DNA from: Cyclobacterium amurskyense | Lineage (GTDB): Bacteria > Bacteroidota > Bacteroidia > Cytophagales > Cyclobacteriaceae | Assembly (NCBI RefSeq): GCF_001050135.1 | Contig: NZ_CP012040.1 | Coordinates: 4,605,001 to 4,669,000, forward strand | Direction of reading: 5' to 3' | Length of the DNA stretch: 64,000 nucleotides | Shown: piece by piece, positions 53,121 through 62,360 of the stretch | Numbering within the stretch: position 1 is the stretch's first letter | Layout of the letters: each line of letters opens with the position of its first letter | Notes under the pieces: model-generated | Database searches by the model: none | Told to the model about the DNA's origin: nothing | The model's input: the letters and a program-made list of their open reading frames with translations, nothing else | Made by a program: the position numbers and the translations under genes

Positions 53121-53146
53121 TTTATGTAAAGTAAACTTTACATAAA
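53121..53146. promoter_or_regulatory. Operator-like palindrome 1 upstream of Xre pair
   Basis: TTTATGTAAAGT (53121-53132), two-base centre, then its perfect complement (53135-53146). It carries the core TGTAAA...TTTACA shared with the second site 42 bp away (centre to centre), i.e. about four helical turns, suggesting cooperative binding by the Xre protein. Confidence 0.7.
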
Positions 53147-53162
53147 GGTAAGGTTAATTTTC

Positions 53163-53188
53163 AAAATGTAAAACAAACTTTACATTTT
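53163..53188. promoter_or_regulatory. Operator-like palindrome 2 upstream of Xre pair
   Basis: AAAATGTAAA (53163-53172), 6-base centre, TTTACATTTT (53179-53188): a 10-bp perfect arm with the same TGTAAA/TTTACA core as site 1. Probable second binding site of the same regulator. Confidence 0.65.
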
Positions 53189-53277
53189 TTTTATTCATTG
53201 AAAGCCTAAAGATTTTTCTAAAAAGTATCTTTCCCAATAATTCAAAAAGTAGGAATAGGAGCTCATTTGATCTTTAA

Positions 53278-53452
53278 CCCAGATTATGTAATAGGATTTC
53301 CTGTGTTTACGGGAAGTGTTGCAATCGCAAGAAAATCAGGCTGTTTGGAGATTTTAGCATAGCACCGCTATGGTAAAATTGAAAACAGCAACGAAGTGGC
53401 TGATTTTGAAGCGATTTCAGCACGTAATAGATTGTCTATTGCATATTTCGGG
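53278..53452 (+). mobile_element. MITE-like dispersed element, copy 5 (internally deleted)
   Basis: 175 bp. Both ends match the other copies (left CCCAGATTATG, right CATATTTCGGG), but about 34 bp including the CCTGAC/GTCAGG hairpin and half of the next one are missing. Flanks are TTTAA (53273-53277) and TTAAA (53453-53457), which share TTAA but are not identical, unlike the other four copies. It lies between the Xre pair and the end of susD. Confidence 0.8.
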
Positions 53453-53517
53453 TTAAAGTACAATAAAACTTAAATTGGTAAATTTTGTAAGGGCTAACAT
53501 CCGAAACTCAAAAAATA

Positions 53518-53549
53518 AAGCCCTGAAAAAAGTGAATTTCTCAGGGCTT
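53518..53549 (-). terminator. Terminator of the susCD operon
   Basis: On the minus strand stem AAGCCCTGA/TCAGGGCTT (53549-53541 with 53526-53518), followed by a U-rich stretch (53517-53511), 22 bp after the susD stop. Confidence 0.85.
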
Positions 53550-53571
53550 CGGTATTGGGAATTAGGGTGAT

Positions 53572-55437
53572 TTATTCACTTGTATTTTCCTCAATTGTAG
53601 TAAGTGGAGGAACATTGTTTTCATATCCTGAATAGCCTTTGTTTTGATTGATAATACCTTGGGTATTACTATTTATTGCAGGGGCAGGTATAGGCCATAG
53701 TACATGGTAAGGACTATAGGTATAAGTATCTCCATGTCTGGTTGAAACTCCTTTATTATAGAAATCAGTTACAGACATTATTCTGTCATAAAGGAAGTTT
53801 TCATCGGAGAAGTTTTCTATGGAATAGGTTTTACCATTATAAGCTTGAATTCCTGTGTTGGCAAAAATATAAGCCATTCTTGTAAGTTCTGTTTTTCTAG
53901 GTTCTTCGTAGTACAATTCTCTAGCTCTTTCATCTAGTATGGTCCCAATATTCATTTGATCAGGAGAATAAGGTGCAGCACCTGCACGGGTTCTTACTGC
54001 ATTGAGATCATTGGCAGCATTGGTTAAATCACCTTTCCAGACGTAGGCCTCAGCTCTCAAGAGGTAAGTTTCTGCTAACCTAAATATGTACCAATCACTA
54101 TGACCTCCGCTAGGTCTTATGTTTTGTGGGTCAGGAATAAATAGTTTGTAGTGAGGCCAAGAAAACCAGCTTCTAATGGTGTCTACCACTAAAACAGTGC
54201 CTTCATCATTTCGGAACTGTAAAGGTTTTCCATAATAGTCATCGGTACCTTTTAAATCTGGGTTGTTATGAACCAAATCTGTCATGTCCATCCAGTTTCC
54301 AGGTGCATGCCTCAGGTCGTTTTCATCATCCCAAATCATGCTTTGGTGGTACCAGGTTCCACGCAGTCTACCAATACCTCTACCATAAGTGCTAACTTGA
54401 TCAATTTCAATTCCTGGTTGATCAATTGTACCACGATTACCATTTGGTGTATTGATGTTAGTAAACCAGAAAGGCACACCTTGTCGCATGGAAGACATCC
54501 CCCCAGAATTTCCTTCAGTATCAATACGGTCCATGACCATCAAAATCGCCTCTTTATTAACATTGGCCGATTTATTTTCAGGTCGATGTAAATCCCAAAT
54601 TAGGTTTTTCGAAGGGTCATTACCTGTAGACCCAAATCTGTCTGTCATCAAAGAATGTGTACCTCCATCTATTAACCTTGAAGCAGATGCAATGGCATCG
54701 TCAAATTCTCCAAGTGCAAGATTCACTTTAGTTAAAAGGTGCTGAATGGCTCCTTTAGGAACTTGCCCTTTGTCCATCACTGCAGGCACCCAAGGCTCTG
54801 CCCATTCTAAGTCTTCTTTCATTTTACGTAGAATTACTTCCCTCTTAGTAGAATAAAAGTTTAGGCGAGGCTCAAGTATCTCTTCAAGAATTAAAGGGAC
54901 ATCTCCAAATTGATTTGTAAGCCTATAATACCTTAATGCTCTATGAAAATAAGCTGTTCCGAGAATGTGGTTTCTTTCCTCTTCTGATTCGTAATCTGTT
55001 GGGTCATCAATTCTGGATATTACAGTATTTGCATATTTAATACCCTTAAAACCTTCATACCAATACCATCCAATTCTATTGTAATTTGCAGAGTTAAGGT
55101 TGGCATCTGGTGTAATCAGAAGGTTCATGTCCTGAGCTGGGCCAGATTTATCGGTTGTTCCTTCTACAGCTACTTCTGTAAATATATGCTCTGTTAGGAT
55201 AGGGGGGCCATCACCAGTAAGTTCGTGCCTCATGTTTCTCTCGCATGCTACTAATGCACCCCAAAGTCCGCTTGAAGAGTTGAAAGTATTTTCAGGTGCA
55301 TAAAAAGATAATGGTTTAGGTTCTAGCCAACTTTCGTCACAGGAAGTTGTACTTACCAAAAGGCCGGTGGCCAATATGGAGAGGTAGAACGTTGATTTTT
55401 TTATATTAAATTTCATGATTTTTTTCATTTTAGCCAA
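53572..55437 (-). CDS. SusD/RagB-family surface glycan-binding lipoprotein
   Basis: Up to 621 residues. Lipobox LLVSTTSC with the lipidated Cys at residue 33 counted from the ATG at 55437; Met at residues 4, 5-8 region are alternative starts. SusD landmarks: NTFNSSSGLWGALVACERNMRHELTG, AYFHRALRYYRLTNQFGDVPLILEEI, TKVNLALGEFDDAIASASRLID, RLAETYLLRAEAYVWKGDLTNAANDLNAVRTRAGA, and ILDERARELYYEEPRKTELTRMAY. Together with SusC it imports glycan oligomers through the outer membrane. Begins 3 bp after the end of susC. Confidence 0.95.
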   Translation of the reverse strand: MAKMKKIMKFNIKKSTFYLSILATGLLVSTTSCDESWLEPKPLSFYAPENTFNSSSGLWGALVACERNMRHELTGDGPPILTEHIFTEVAVEGTTDKSGPAQDMNLLITPDANLNSANYNRIGWYWYEGFKGIKYANTVISRIDDPTDYESEEERNHILGTAYFHRALRYYRLTNQFGDVPLILEEILEPRLNFYSTKREVILRKMKEDLEWAEPWVPAVMDKGQVPKGAIQHLLTKVNLALGEFDDAIASASRLIDGGTHSLMTDRFGSTGNDPSKNLIWDLHRPENKSANVNKEAILMVMDRIDTEGNSGGMSSMRQGVPFWFTNINTPNGNRGTIDQPGIEIDQVSTYGRGIGRLRGTWYHQSMIWDDENDLRHAPGNWMDMTDLVHNNPDLKGTDDYYGKPLQFRNDEGTVLVVDTIRSWFSWPHYKLFIPDPQNIRPSGGHSDWYIFRLAETYLLRAEAYVWKGDLTNAANDLNAVRTRAGAAPYSPDQMNIGTILDERARELYYEEPRKTELTRMAYIFANTGIQAYNGKTYSIENFSDENFLYDRIMSVTDFYNKGVSTRHGDTYTYSPYHVLWPIPAPAINSNTQGIINQNKGYSGYENNVPPLTTIEENTSE

Positions 55438-55440
55438 TTA

Positions 55441-58400
55441 TTACAAAGTCAAATCTATACCCAGTGTAAAGATTCTAGGGGTTGGAACTGCAGATTCAGG
55501 GTCCCAAAAATTAAACTCGGTAGCATAGAAGCCAACATTCCTTACGTTCATATAAAATCGTAAATTTTCTATTTTCGCCCTTTCCACTATTGTTCGTGGA
55601 ACAGTATACGCTACGGAAACATTTTCTAGACGGACAAATGACCTGCTTTGATAAACATTGAAACCTCCAGCTCCACCTTCACTTGAGTAGAGTCTGGCCC
55701 ATTCATTACTAGGGTTCTCCTCTGTCCAATAAGGTAAAATGTAAGAATTGGATCGATCAAGGAATCCTTGTCTGTTTTTCCTTTGGTTGAATGTTCCCAT
55801 ATGCCCTAAATAAGCATACATCATAAATGAAACATCGAAATTTTTCCAGACTTTAAATTCATTTCTAAAGCTCCATCTAGATCTTGGTTCTGTAAATCCT
55901 AAAAATTGTCTGTCAGCGTTAGAATAAAGACCATCTTCATTTACATCTTCAATTTTAAAATCACCTGGCTTTACCCCATAATCACTGGCTTGGTCTGCTT
56001 CAGGAGTTTGCCATATGCCATCTGTTTTGTAATCCCATATGGCATCAATTGGATGGCCTATAAACCATTTGTTTTCTATATCATCCAATTCCTTTCCGTT
56101 TTCATCCAAATCTCCGTATAGGCTAATTATTTTATTACGATTCATTTGAAAATTTAAGCTTGCTCTCCATGTAAGGTTGGATCTTTGCATTAGCTGACTG
56201 TTCAAGCTCACTTCAACCCCACGGTTTCTTACTTCCCCTAAATTGTCATAGACAAAGTTAAATCCCAAAATATCAGGCAAAGACCGTTCTACTAAGAGGT
56301 CGGTAGTGGACATGTCATAGGCCTCTATAGTACCATCCAAAAGACTATTGAACAAAGAGAAATCAAGACCAATATTTGAGGAGGTTGTTTTTTCCCACTT
56401 TAGGTTGGAATTTTGCATGGTATTTACATACAATTGACTTACAAAATACATGTCTCCGCTTGGTCTTTGGTAAAAATATTTACCTGTTTGTAAATCTGAA
56501 AGAGCGGCATATCTACCAATGTCGCGATTTCCATTTACCCCCCAGGAAGCCCTTAATTTACCATAATCCAACCATGGAATATCGACAAAATCTTCATCAG
56601 TAAAAACCCAACCAAAAGCTGCTGAAGTGAAAGTAGCTCTAGGGTTACTTTGACCAAAAGCAGAATATCCATCTCTTCTTACAGAAAGAGTGGTGATGTA
56701 TTTATCAGAAAGGGTATAAATAACTCTTCCCATAAGTGCGTCTGCTGTATGGTATTGGTCATTACTTGAAATGATAGGGTTGATCCCAGCTCCAATATTG
56801 TGATAACCTAACCGGTCATGGGGTTCAAACCCCACATTGCTCATTGTATTGTCCCAACTTTGGAATTTTTCGGAGTTGGCCAAGAGTGTCACATCAAAAT
56901 TGTGTATGTTATTAAAGTTTTTGCTCCAGCTTAAGATATTATCAAGCTGCCAGAAATATACTTTTCTTTGTTGCCGGCTCGCTCTACCTCCCATGTTTTC
57001 AAAGTCCTGGTGGGCAGCCATTTCATGATTATAACGTTCATAAAATTCATACCGAGGTGTAAAGTTTGTTCTAAACTTGAAGCCAAAAGGAAGTTCAATT
57101 GCTGCAAATAAAGTAGCATTGATTGTAGTTTCTTTCTGTAATCTATCCGTAAATCCAGGAGTATAGTAGGGGTGGCGTCCACCACTCACTTCTTCATTTG
57201 GTCTGAATCTAAGGCTCTCGCCATCTTCTAAGAAGGGTTCCGCCCAGGGTGATAAATTGACCATGTCGCCCCAGTTCACTGCAATTTGACTTTCATCCCT
57301 ATCTGCAAATTGTGTGTTCATTCCCACTGTAAGCCAATCGTTTACATTGCCTTCAATATTGAACCTACTTCTAATGGTAGTGAATTCATCGCCTACGATC
57401 AACCCCTCATTGTCCAGATAGCCCATGGACCAGTAATATTGAAAATCTTCATTTCTACCCGAAAGACTTACTGTATGGTCTTGTCTCAAGCCGTTTTGAA
57501 ACATCATATTGTACCAGTTGACACTCTCTCCAGCCTTGTAGTTGGCAATTTCTAGAGGTTGCATGTTTAATCGTTGCAACCATACTGTTTCTGGATCTCC
57601 TTCTGAGCCATCATATTTGAGCCAGGTGTCTAAGGAGATGTTGTCTGGAAGCGTATTGGGGTTTGAAAATCTATAAGGTTCAAATCCTCCTGCATTTATA
57701 CTTTCCATTACGTCTTCTCTCCAGGAAAGAAAGCCCTGTGGGCCATATAAAGGCTCATTTTTTGACATGGTAGCCAGCCCCCAATTAGAATTAATTTTAA
57801 TTTGGGTCTTTCCCAATTCTCCTTTTTTGGTATTGATAAGTATAACACCACTGGCGGCCTTGGCTCCAAATACTGCTGCGGAACTAGCATCCTTTAAAAC
57901 ATCTATGCTTTCGATGTCATTTGGGTTGATGTCTGCAAGCTGTCCATAGTAAATGGCCCCATCAAGAACCAAAAGTGGACTTGAACCTGCATTTAAGGAA
58001 GTCCTTCCACGTACTTCAAGACTACCTCCTCCTTTTGCGGAGGTGCTCAAGCCAACATTCAAGCCAGCGATATTTCCTCTAAGAACGTCTTGGATTGAGT
58101 TTGGATTCTCATTTTCAAGTTTGGAGGCTGTAACTGATGATACAGCACCTGTAAGGTCTCTTTTTCTAGCTGTACCATAGCCAATAACCACAACTTCATC
58201 TAGTGAAGCGGTGTCCATAATTAAGGTTACATTCAATTGTGAACGGTTCCCTACTTCTAGAGTTTGGGTAGTAAATCCAACAAAAGAAAATGTCAAACTC
58301 GCATTTTCAGGCACAGTAATTTTATAATTGCCCTCAATGTCAGTGACTGTTCCCGTTCCCTGTCCTTCGATAAGTACCGTTACTCCAGGAAGACCTTCAC

Positions 58401-58563
58401 CGTTATCATCAGTTACCTGACCCGATACCGTAATGTCTTCATCAATCCGAATATTTGGTGATTCTGCTGCAGCATCCACTGAAATGTACAGCATGCAGAA
58501 ACAGAGTATCAGAATTTTCATTTCTGATACTCTGAAAAATTGTTTTTGTAATAAGTTTTTCAT
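55441..58563 (-). CDS. SusC/RagA-family TonB-linked outer membrane receptor
   Basis: 1040 residues. Signal peptide near 1-34, then a carboxypeptidase-regulatory-like domain (about 45-118: ISGQVTDDNGEGLPGVTVLIEGQ), a SusC-type plug (DEVVVIGYGTARKRDLTGAVSSV, about 125-245, with LLVLDGAIYYGQLADINPNDIESIDVLKDASSAAVFGAKAASGVILI), and a long barrel ending FTLGIDLTL. It is the transport channel of a SusCD pair; the ligand is probably a uronate-containing glycan oligomer by neighbourhood only. A LacI-type palindrome stands 103 bp before the start codon. Confidence 0.96.
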   Translation of the reverse strand: MKNLLQKQFFRVSEMKILILCFCMLYISVDAAAESPNIRIDEDITVSGQVTDDNGEGLPGVTVLIEGQGTGTVTDIEGNYKITVPENASLTFSFVGFTTQTLEVGNRSQLNVTLIMDTASLDEVVVIGYGTARKRDLTGAVSSVTASKLENENPNSIQDVLRGNIAGLNVGLSTSAKGGGSLEVRGRTSLNAGSSPLLVLDGAIYYGQLADINPNDIESIDVLKDASSAAVFGAKAASGVILINTKKGELGKTQIKINSNWGLATMSKNEPLYGPQGFLSWREDVMESINAGGFEPYRFSNPNTLPDNISLDTWLKYDGSEGDPETVWLQRLNMQPLEIANYKAGESVNWYNMMFQNGLRQDHTVSLSGRNEDFQYYWSMGYLDNEGLIVGDEFTTIRSRFNIEGNVNDWLTVGMNTQFADRDESQIAVNWGDMVNLSPWAEPFLEDGESLRFRPNEEVSGGRHPYYTPGFTDRLQKETTINATLFAAIELPFGFKFRTNFTPRYEFYERYNHEMAAHQDFENMGGRASRQQRKVYFWQLDNILSWSKNFNNIHNFDVTLLANSEKFQSWDNTMSNVGFEPHDRLGYHNIGAGINPIISSNDQYHTADALMGRVIYTLSDKYITTLSVRRDGYSAFGQSNPRATFTSAAFGWVFTDEDFVDIPWLDYGKLRASWGVNGNRDIGRYAALSDLQTGKYFYQRPSGDMYFVSQLYVNTMQNSNLKWEKTTSSNIGLDFSLFNSLLDGTIEAYDMSTTDLLVERSLPDILGFNFVYDNLGEVRNRGVEVSLNSQLMQRSNLTWRASLNFQMNRNKIISLYGDLDENGKELDDIENKWFIGHPIDAIWDYKTDGIWQTPEADQASDYGVKPGDFKIEDVNEDGLYSNADRQFLGFTEPRSRWSFRNEFKVWKNFDVSFMMYAYLGHMGTFNQRKNRQGFLDRSNSYILPYWTEENPSNEWARLYSSEGGAGGFNVYQSRSFVRLENVSVAYTVPRTIVERAKIENLRFYMNVRNVGFYATEFNFWDPESAVPTPRIFTLGIDLTL

Positions 58564-59350
58564 CTTTTTTGGGTTAGAATTAAAAGATTATTTTTAAATC
58601 TTAATAAGAATATTGATTCAATTGATCTTATTAGATATTCAATAATAGTAAAACAATATTGATTATGCAATCGGTTTCATTATCAATATATATGATGTAC
58701 GTAACCGAATTCACGATTTATATTTTGTAAATAAAGTAATGTGAAGAATATACCTGAAATTTTATTCTAATATGAATACGGTAAAAAATATTTAAAAAAT
58801 TGTATTTATAAATCCTAAAAATAATTTTAAGTTTAAAGTACTATTTTTTATTATGTATAAAATGAATTAAATGCAATATTGTATAAATGAAATGATTATA
58901 TATTTAGTTAATTGTCATATAATTATATATATCATAATTCAGGTATGTATTTTGAGATTACCTGGATGCAATGCTTTTCATTCAATCTTAGAGGGCATGC
59001 TTCAATTTATATTAAAACTTACTAAGGTTATCATGTTCATTTTTACTGATTTCACTATTTATTTGCTCTATCCTTACCATAGAAATTCTGGATTTCACTT
59101 AGAGAATATGCATTGGCAAGAAAATTTGGCTGATTGTAGATTTTACCTTATTACTGCTTCTAAACTAAACTTCCTTAATTCGTGAGGAGGGACGAAAATG
59201 TCAATAATTATTCTTTCTTTTCCCTGTCTGTATTATTGTTGACTTATAAATTGGTGTTTTCCTTCATTTGCCATTGAAGTTTTTGTAAAATAAAGTAAAT
59301 TGAAGATTATTCATTTTACTTTAATTTATAAGGTGTCAATTTCATATGGG
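58564..59350. other. Divergent regulatory region between susC and DUF1549 operon
   Basis: 787 bp, very AT-rich between about 58720 and 58950, with no gene I can support (a 104-codon frame at 58871-59185 lacks any family resemblance). Contains LacI-like sites at 58666-58679 and, weaker, 58700-58713. Confidence 0.55.
58666..58679. promoter_or_regulatory. LacI-type operator candidate upstream of susC
   Basis: TGCAATCGGTTTCA fits TGxAAxCGxTTxCA at all ten fixed positions and shares GCAATCG with the uxaA palindrome (47815-47826). It lies 103 bp upstream of the susC start. A weaker related string CGTAACCGAATTCA follows at 58700-58713. Confidence 0.55.
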
Positions 59351-62300
59351 ATGTTAATGTTTAAATGGATCTATTCTTTACGTGTTTTAATAGTATTTTG
59401 CTTTGTTATCGTCTTAGGTGCCATGCTTTCCTGTGAACAAGAGGCTAAGCAGGAAATGCCTGCTCAGGTGGACTTTAACTTTCATATAAAGCCTATACTG
59501 GTTCAAAAATGCTACCTCTGCCATGGGCCTGACCCTAGTAGTAGGGAAGCCGGATTAAGGTTAGATTTAGAGGAAGGGGCGACCATGCTTTTGGAAAGCG
59601 GAAATAGAGCCATCGTACCAGAGTCAGTTCATAAAAGTGCTTTGATCGATCGAATTACCAGCGAAGATGAAGATTTTATGATGCCACCTCCTTCCTTGAA
59701 ACAAACCCTTTCTGACTATGAAGTAGCTTTGATAAAACAATGGATAGAAGATGGTGCTGTATATGAACCCCATTGGGCTTTTTTACCACCTAGCACTGAA
59801 AAGGAGGTAAACAAGAAAGATTTTAGCAGTAAAATTGATGAATTAATTGATGAAAAAATAGCCGAAAAAGGTTTGAAACCTGGCTTAAAAGCAGATAAAT
59901 ACCAATTGATACGAAGGTTGTCCTATGTTTTGACAGGCCTTCCTCCTGAAGTAGAAAGAGTAAAGCGCTTTGTAGCGGATGAAAGACCGGAGGCTTATGC
60001 TGAGTTGGTTGATGAGTACCTTTATAACCCAGCTTTTGGAGAGAAATGGGCCAGCCATTGGATGGATGTGGTGCGCTATGCTGAGACCAAAGGACATGAG
60101 TTTGATTATCAAATTCAAGGGGCATGGAGGTTTAGAGATTATCTTATAAGGGCTTTCAATCAAGACGTGCCCTATGATCAATTGATAAAAGAACAATTGT
60201 TAGGAGACATGCTTCACTCTCCCCGAGTTAATCCTAAAACGGGTGAGAATGAATCTGTTTTAGGCACCTTGTTTTTCACAATGGGTGAAGGTACGCACAG
60301 TCCGGTGGATGTAAAAAAAGATGAGGCAGACAGGATAGATAATATGATAGATGTGGTAGGCAAAAGCTTTCAAGGGCTTACCGTGGCTTGTGCCAAATGC
60401 CATGATCATAAATTTGACCCCATACCTACTGCGGATTACTATTCGCTTTATGGAGTATTGGGAAGTACTCGATTCAGTCCTGTGCCTGTTGGGGATTCCA
60501 ATTTGAAATTTGAGAAAATTTCTCAGGCTGCTGAGTTAAAACAAAAAATCAAATCTTTACTGGCCGAATCTTGGGTTGACTCCACCATTTCAGATACGCT
60601 TCCAGCCCAATTTGTAAATATAAAATCTACAACTGAGAATCCTGAAGGATTTGAGGTGCTAGGAGATTTCAGAGCTGCTGATTTTCAGGATTGGAAAGCT
60701 GATGGTTTTGCCTTTGGTACAAGTACTACTTTGGGGGAACCTTTGTTTTCTTCAAAGGGTGATTTGCAATACTTGTCTGAGGGGATGGCTTCAAGTCAAA
60801 AATTTGGAAGGGGTATTTTTGGTGCATTAAGGTCCCCTGATTTTATTGTTGACAAACAGTTTATAGGTGTCAGAGCAAAAGGTAAAGGTGCAAGCATCCG
60901 TATTGTAATGGAGAATTTCCAACTCATAAGTAATCCTATTTACGGTGATCTGGACCAGAAAGTAAATGAGGAAGAATGGCGTGATTATACCATAGATGTG
61001 GGAAGTTGGAAAGGCCAGAAAGTTTATATAGAATTATTACCAGGCTCATTTATTAGACATAATTATACCCAACATACAGAGGCTTATATTGAAGCTGCTT
61101 TTGCCATTGCTTTTGACGGTGCTTGGCAAACTCCCGTCTTAAACGATCAGGAAACTAACATTTCACTTTCTCAGGCGGTAAAGAATTGGAAGGATGGTCA
61201 AAGTACACCTTCGGAAATAGTCTATTTAAATCAGAAATTAAAAAAAGGTGAGCTTATTAAGCAGTTTCCTTCGGCCTTTACATTAAGGGAAAAAAGTGAT
61301 GCCTTTGTGAGTCAGGTGAAAGACAGTGTATTCATACAAGGGGTAACAGATGGTTTTGCTAAGGAAAGTCCTATTTTTATTAGAGGAAACCATGCGGATC
61401 AAAGCGAAGAGAAAATGCCAAGGATCTTTCTTTCAGGGATATTTGAAGAACAAAAACCCTATCGAGGAGAAGGAAGTGGAAGGCAACACATGGTGAAGAT
61501 GATCTTGTCGGAAGATAATCCTCTCACTTCCAGGGTAATGGTAAATAGGATTTGGCACCATGTGTTTGGAAGAGGAATAGTAGAGACTGTTGATAATTTT
61601 GGGCTTCAAGGTAAATTGCCCACTAATCCTGAATTATTAGATTTTCTGTCTTTGCAATTTGTTCAGCATTCCTGGTCCATTAAAACAATGATTAAAAATA
61701 TGGTGCTTAGCCGGGCTTTTCAAAGGAGTACCATTGGTGGAAGTGTAGATAAAGATCCTGACAATTTGTACTTGACCAGGTATTCTGTAAGGCGGCTGGA
61801 GGCAGAGGGAATCAGAGATGCTGTCTTGAAAGTGGCTGGTACTTTGAATTCTTCTATGTATGGAAATCCTGTTCCTGTACATCTGACCTCCTTTATGCAG
61901 GGGAGAGGAAGGCCTGGAAATTCTGGACCTTTGGATGGCAATGGAAGAAGGTCTGTGTATCTTGAAGTAAGGAGAAATTTTCTTGATAGAATGATGACCG
62001 CCTTTGATAGACCGACCCCTTTTACCACTTTTGGGAAACGTGATGTGACAAATGTGCCAGCACAATCTTTGTTTTTAATGAATGATCCTTTCATTGCAGA
62101 ACAGGCAGGCCTTATGGCCAATGAATTATTGGAGAACAAACAGCTTTCTGAAAATGAAAAAATCGTAGAGGCTTATTTAAGGGCCTTTTCGAGGCCACCT
62201 ACTGAGAATGAAATCAACAAAGGATTGGCTTTTTTGAAGGAGACCAAGGCTGTAGCCTCTATTGACCCTGAGGATGAAGAGAATGTAGACTTGACTGTAT

Positions 62301-62356
62301 GGAAGGAATACTGTCATGCCTTATTTAATATGAAATCATTTATTTACTTACTTTAG
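59351..62356 (+). CDS. PSCyt1-DUF1549-DUF1553 haem-binding lipoprotein
   Basis: ATG 59351 chosen; the frame runs on to a TTG at 59300, but ATG 59351 gives a compact lipoprotein signal (MLSC, lipidated Cys28). 1001 residues. Single haem-binding motif C-Y-L-C-H (54-58) in a PSCyt1-like segment; DUF1549 near 135-340 (GLPPEVERVKRFVADERPEAYAELVDEYLYN, CAKCHDHKFDPIPTADYYSLYG, which adds a second C-x-x-C-H at about 352-356); DUF1553 at the C-terminus (RVMVNRIWHHVFGRGIVETVDNFGLQG, DRPTPFTTFGKRDVTNVPAQSLFLMNDPF). A middle ~270-residue insert looks carbohydrate-binding-like. Cofactor motifs suggest electron transfer in the periplasm; role in glycan metabolism is inferred. Confidence 0.9.
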   Translation: MLMFKWIYSLRVLIVFCFVIVLGAMLSCEQEAKQEMPAQVDFNFHIKPILVQKCYLCHGPDPSSREAGLRLDLEEGATMLLESGNRAIVPESVHKSALIDRITSEDEDFMMPPPSLKQTLSDYEVALIKQWIEDGAVYEPHWAFLPPSTEKEVNKKDFSSKIDELIDEKIAEKGLKPGLKADKYQLIRRLSYVLTGLPPEVERVKRFVADERPEAYAELVDEYLYNPAFGEKWASHWMDVVRYAETKGHEFDYQIQGAWRFRDYLIRAFNQDVPYDQLIKEQLLGDMLHSPRVNPKTGENESVLGTLFFTMGEGTHSPVDVKKDEADRIDNMIDVVGKSFQGLTVACAKCHDHKFDPIPTADYYSLYGVLGSTRFSPVPVGDSNLKFEKISQAAELKQKIKSLLAESWVDSTISDTLPAQFVNIKSTTENPEGFEVLGDFRAADFQDWKADGFAFGTSTTLGEPLFSSKGDLQYLSEGMASSQKFGRGIFGALRSPDFIVDKQFIGVRAKGKGASIRIVMENFQLISNPIYGDLDQKVNEEEWRDYTIDVGSWKGQKVYIELLPGSFIRHNYTQHTEAYIEAAFAIAFDGAWQTPVLNDQETNISLSQAVKNWKDGQSTPSEIVYLNQKLKKGELIKQFPSAFTLREKSDAFVSQVKDSVFIQGVTDGFAKESPIFIRGNHADQSEEKMPRIFLSGIFEEQKPYRGEGSGRQHMVKMILSEDNPLTSRVMVNRIWHHVFGRGIVETVDNFGLQGKLPTNPELLDFLSLQFVQHSWSIKTMIKNMVLSRAFQRSTIGGSVDKDPDNLYLTRYSVRRLEAEGIRDAVLKVAGTLNSSMYGNPVPVHLTSFMQGRGRPGNSGPLDGNGRRSVYLEVRRNFLDRMMTAFDRPTPFTTFGKRDVTNVPAQSLFLMNDPFIAEQAGLMANELLENKQLSENEKIVEAYLRAFSRPPTENEINKGLAFLKETKAVASIDPEDEENVDLTVWKEYCHALFNMKSFIYLL

Positions 62357-62360
62357 ACCC

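Noticed and set aside
58871..59185. 104-codon frame between susC and the DUF1549 gene
   Set aside because: Hydrophobic N-terminus but no recognisable domain, in a very AT-rich control region; more likely chance.
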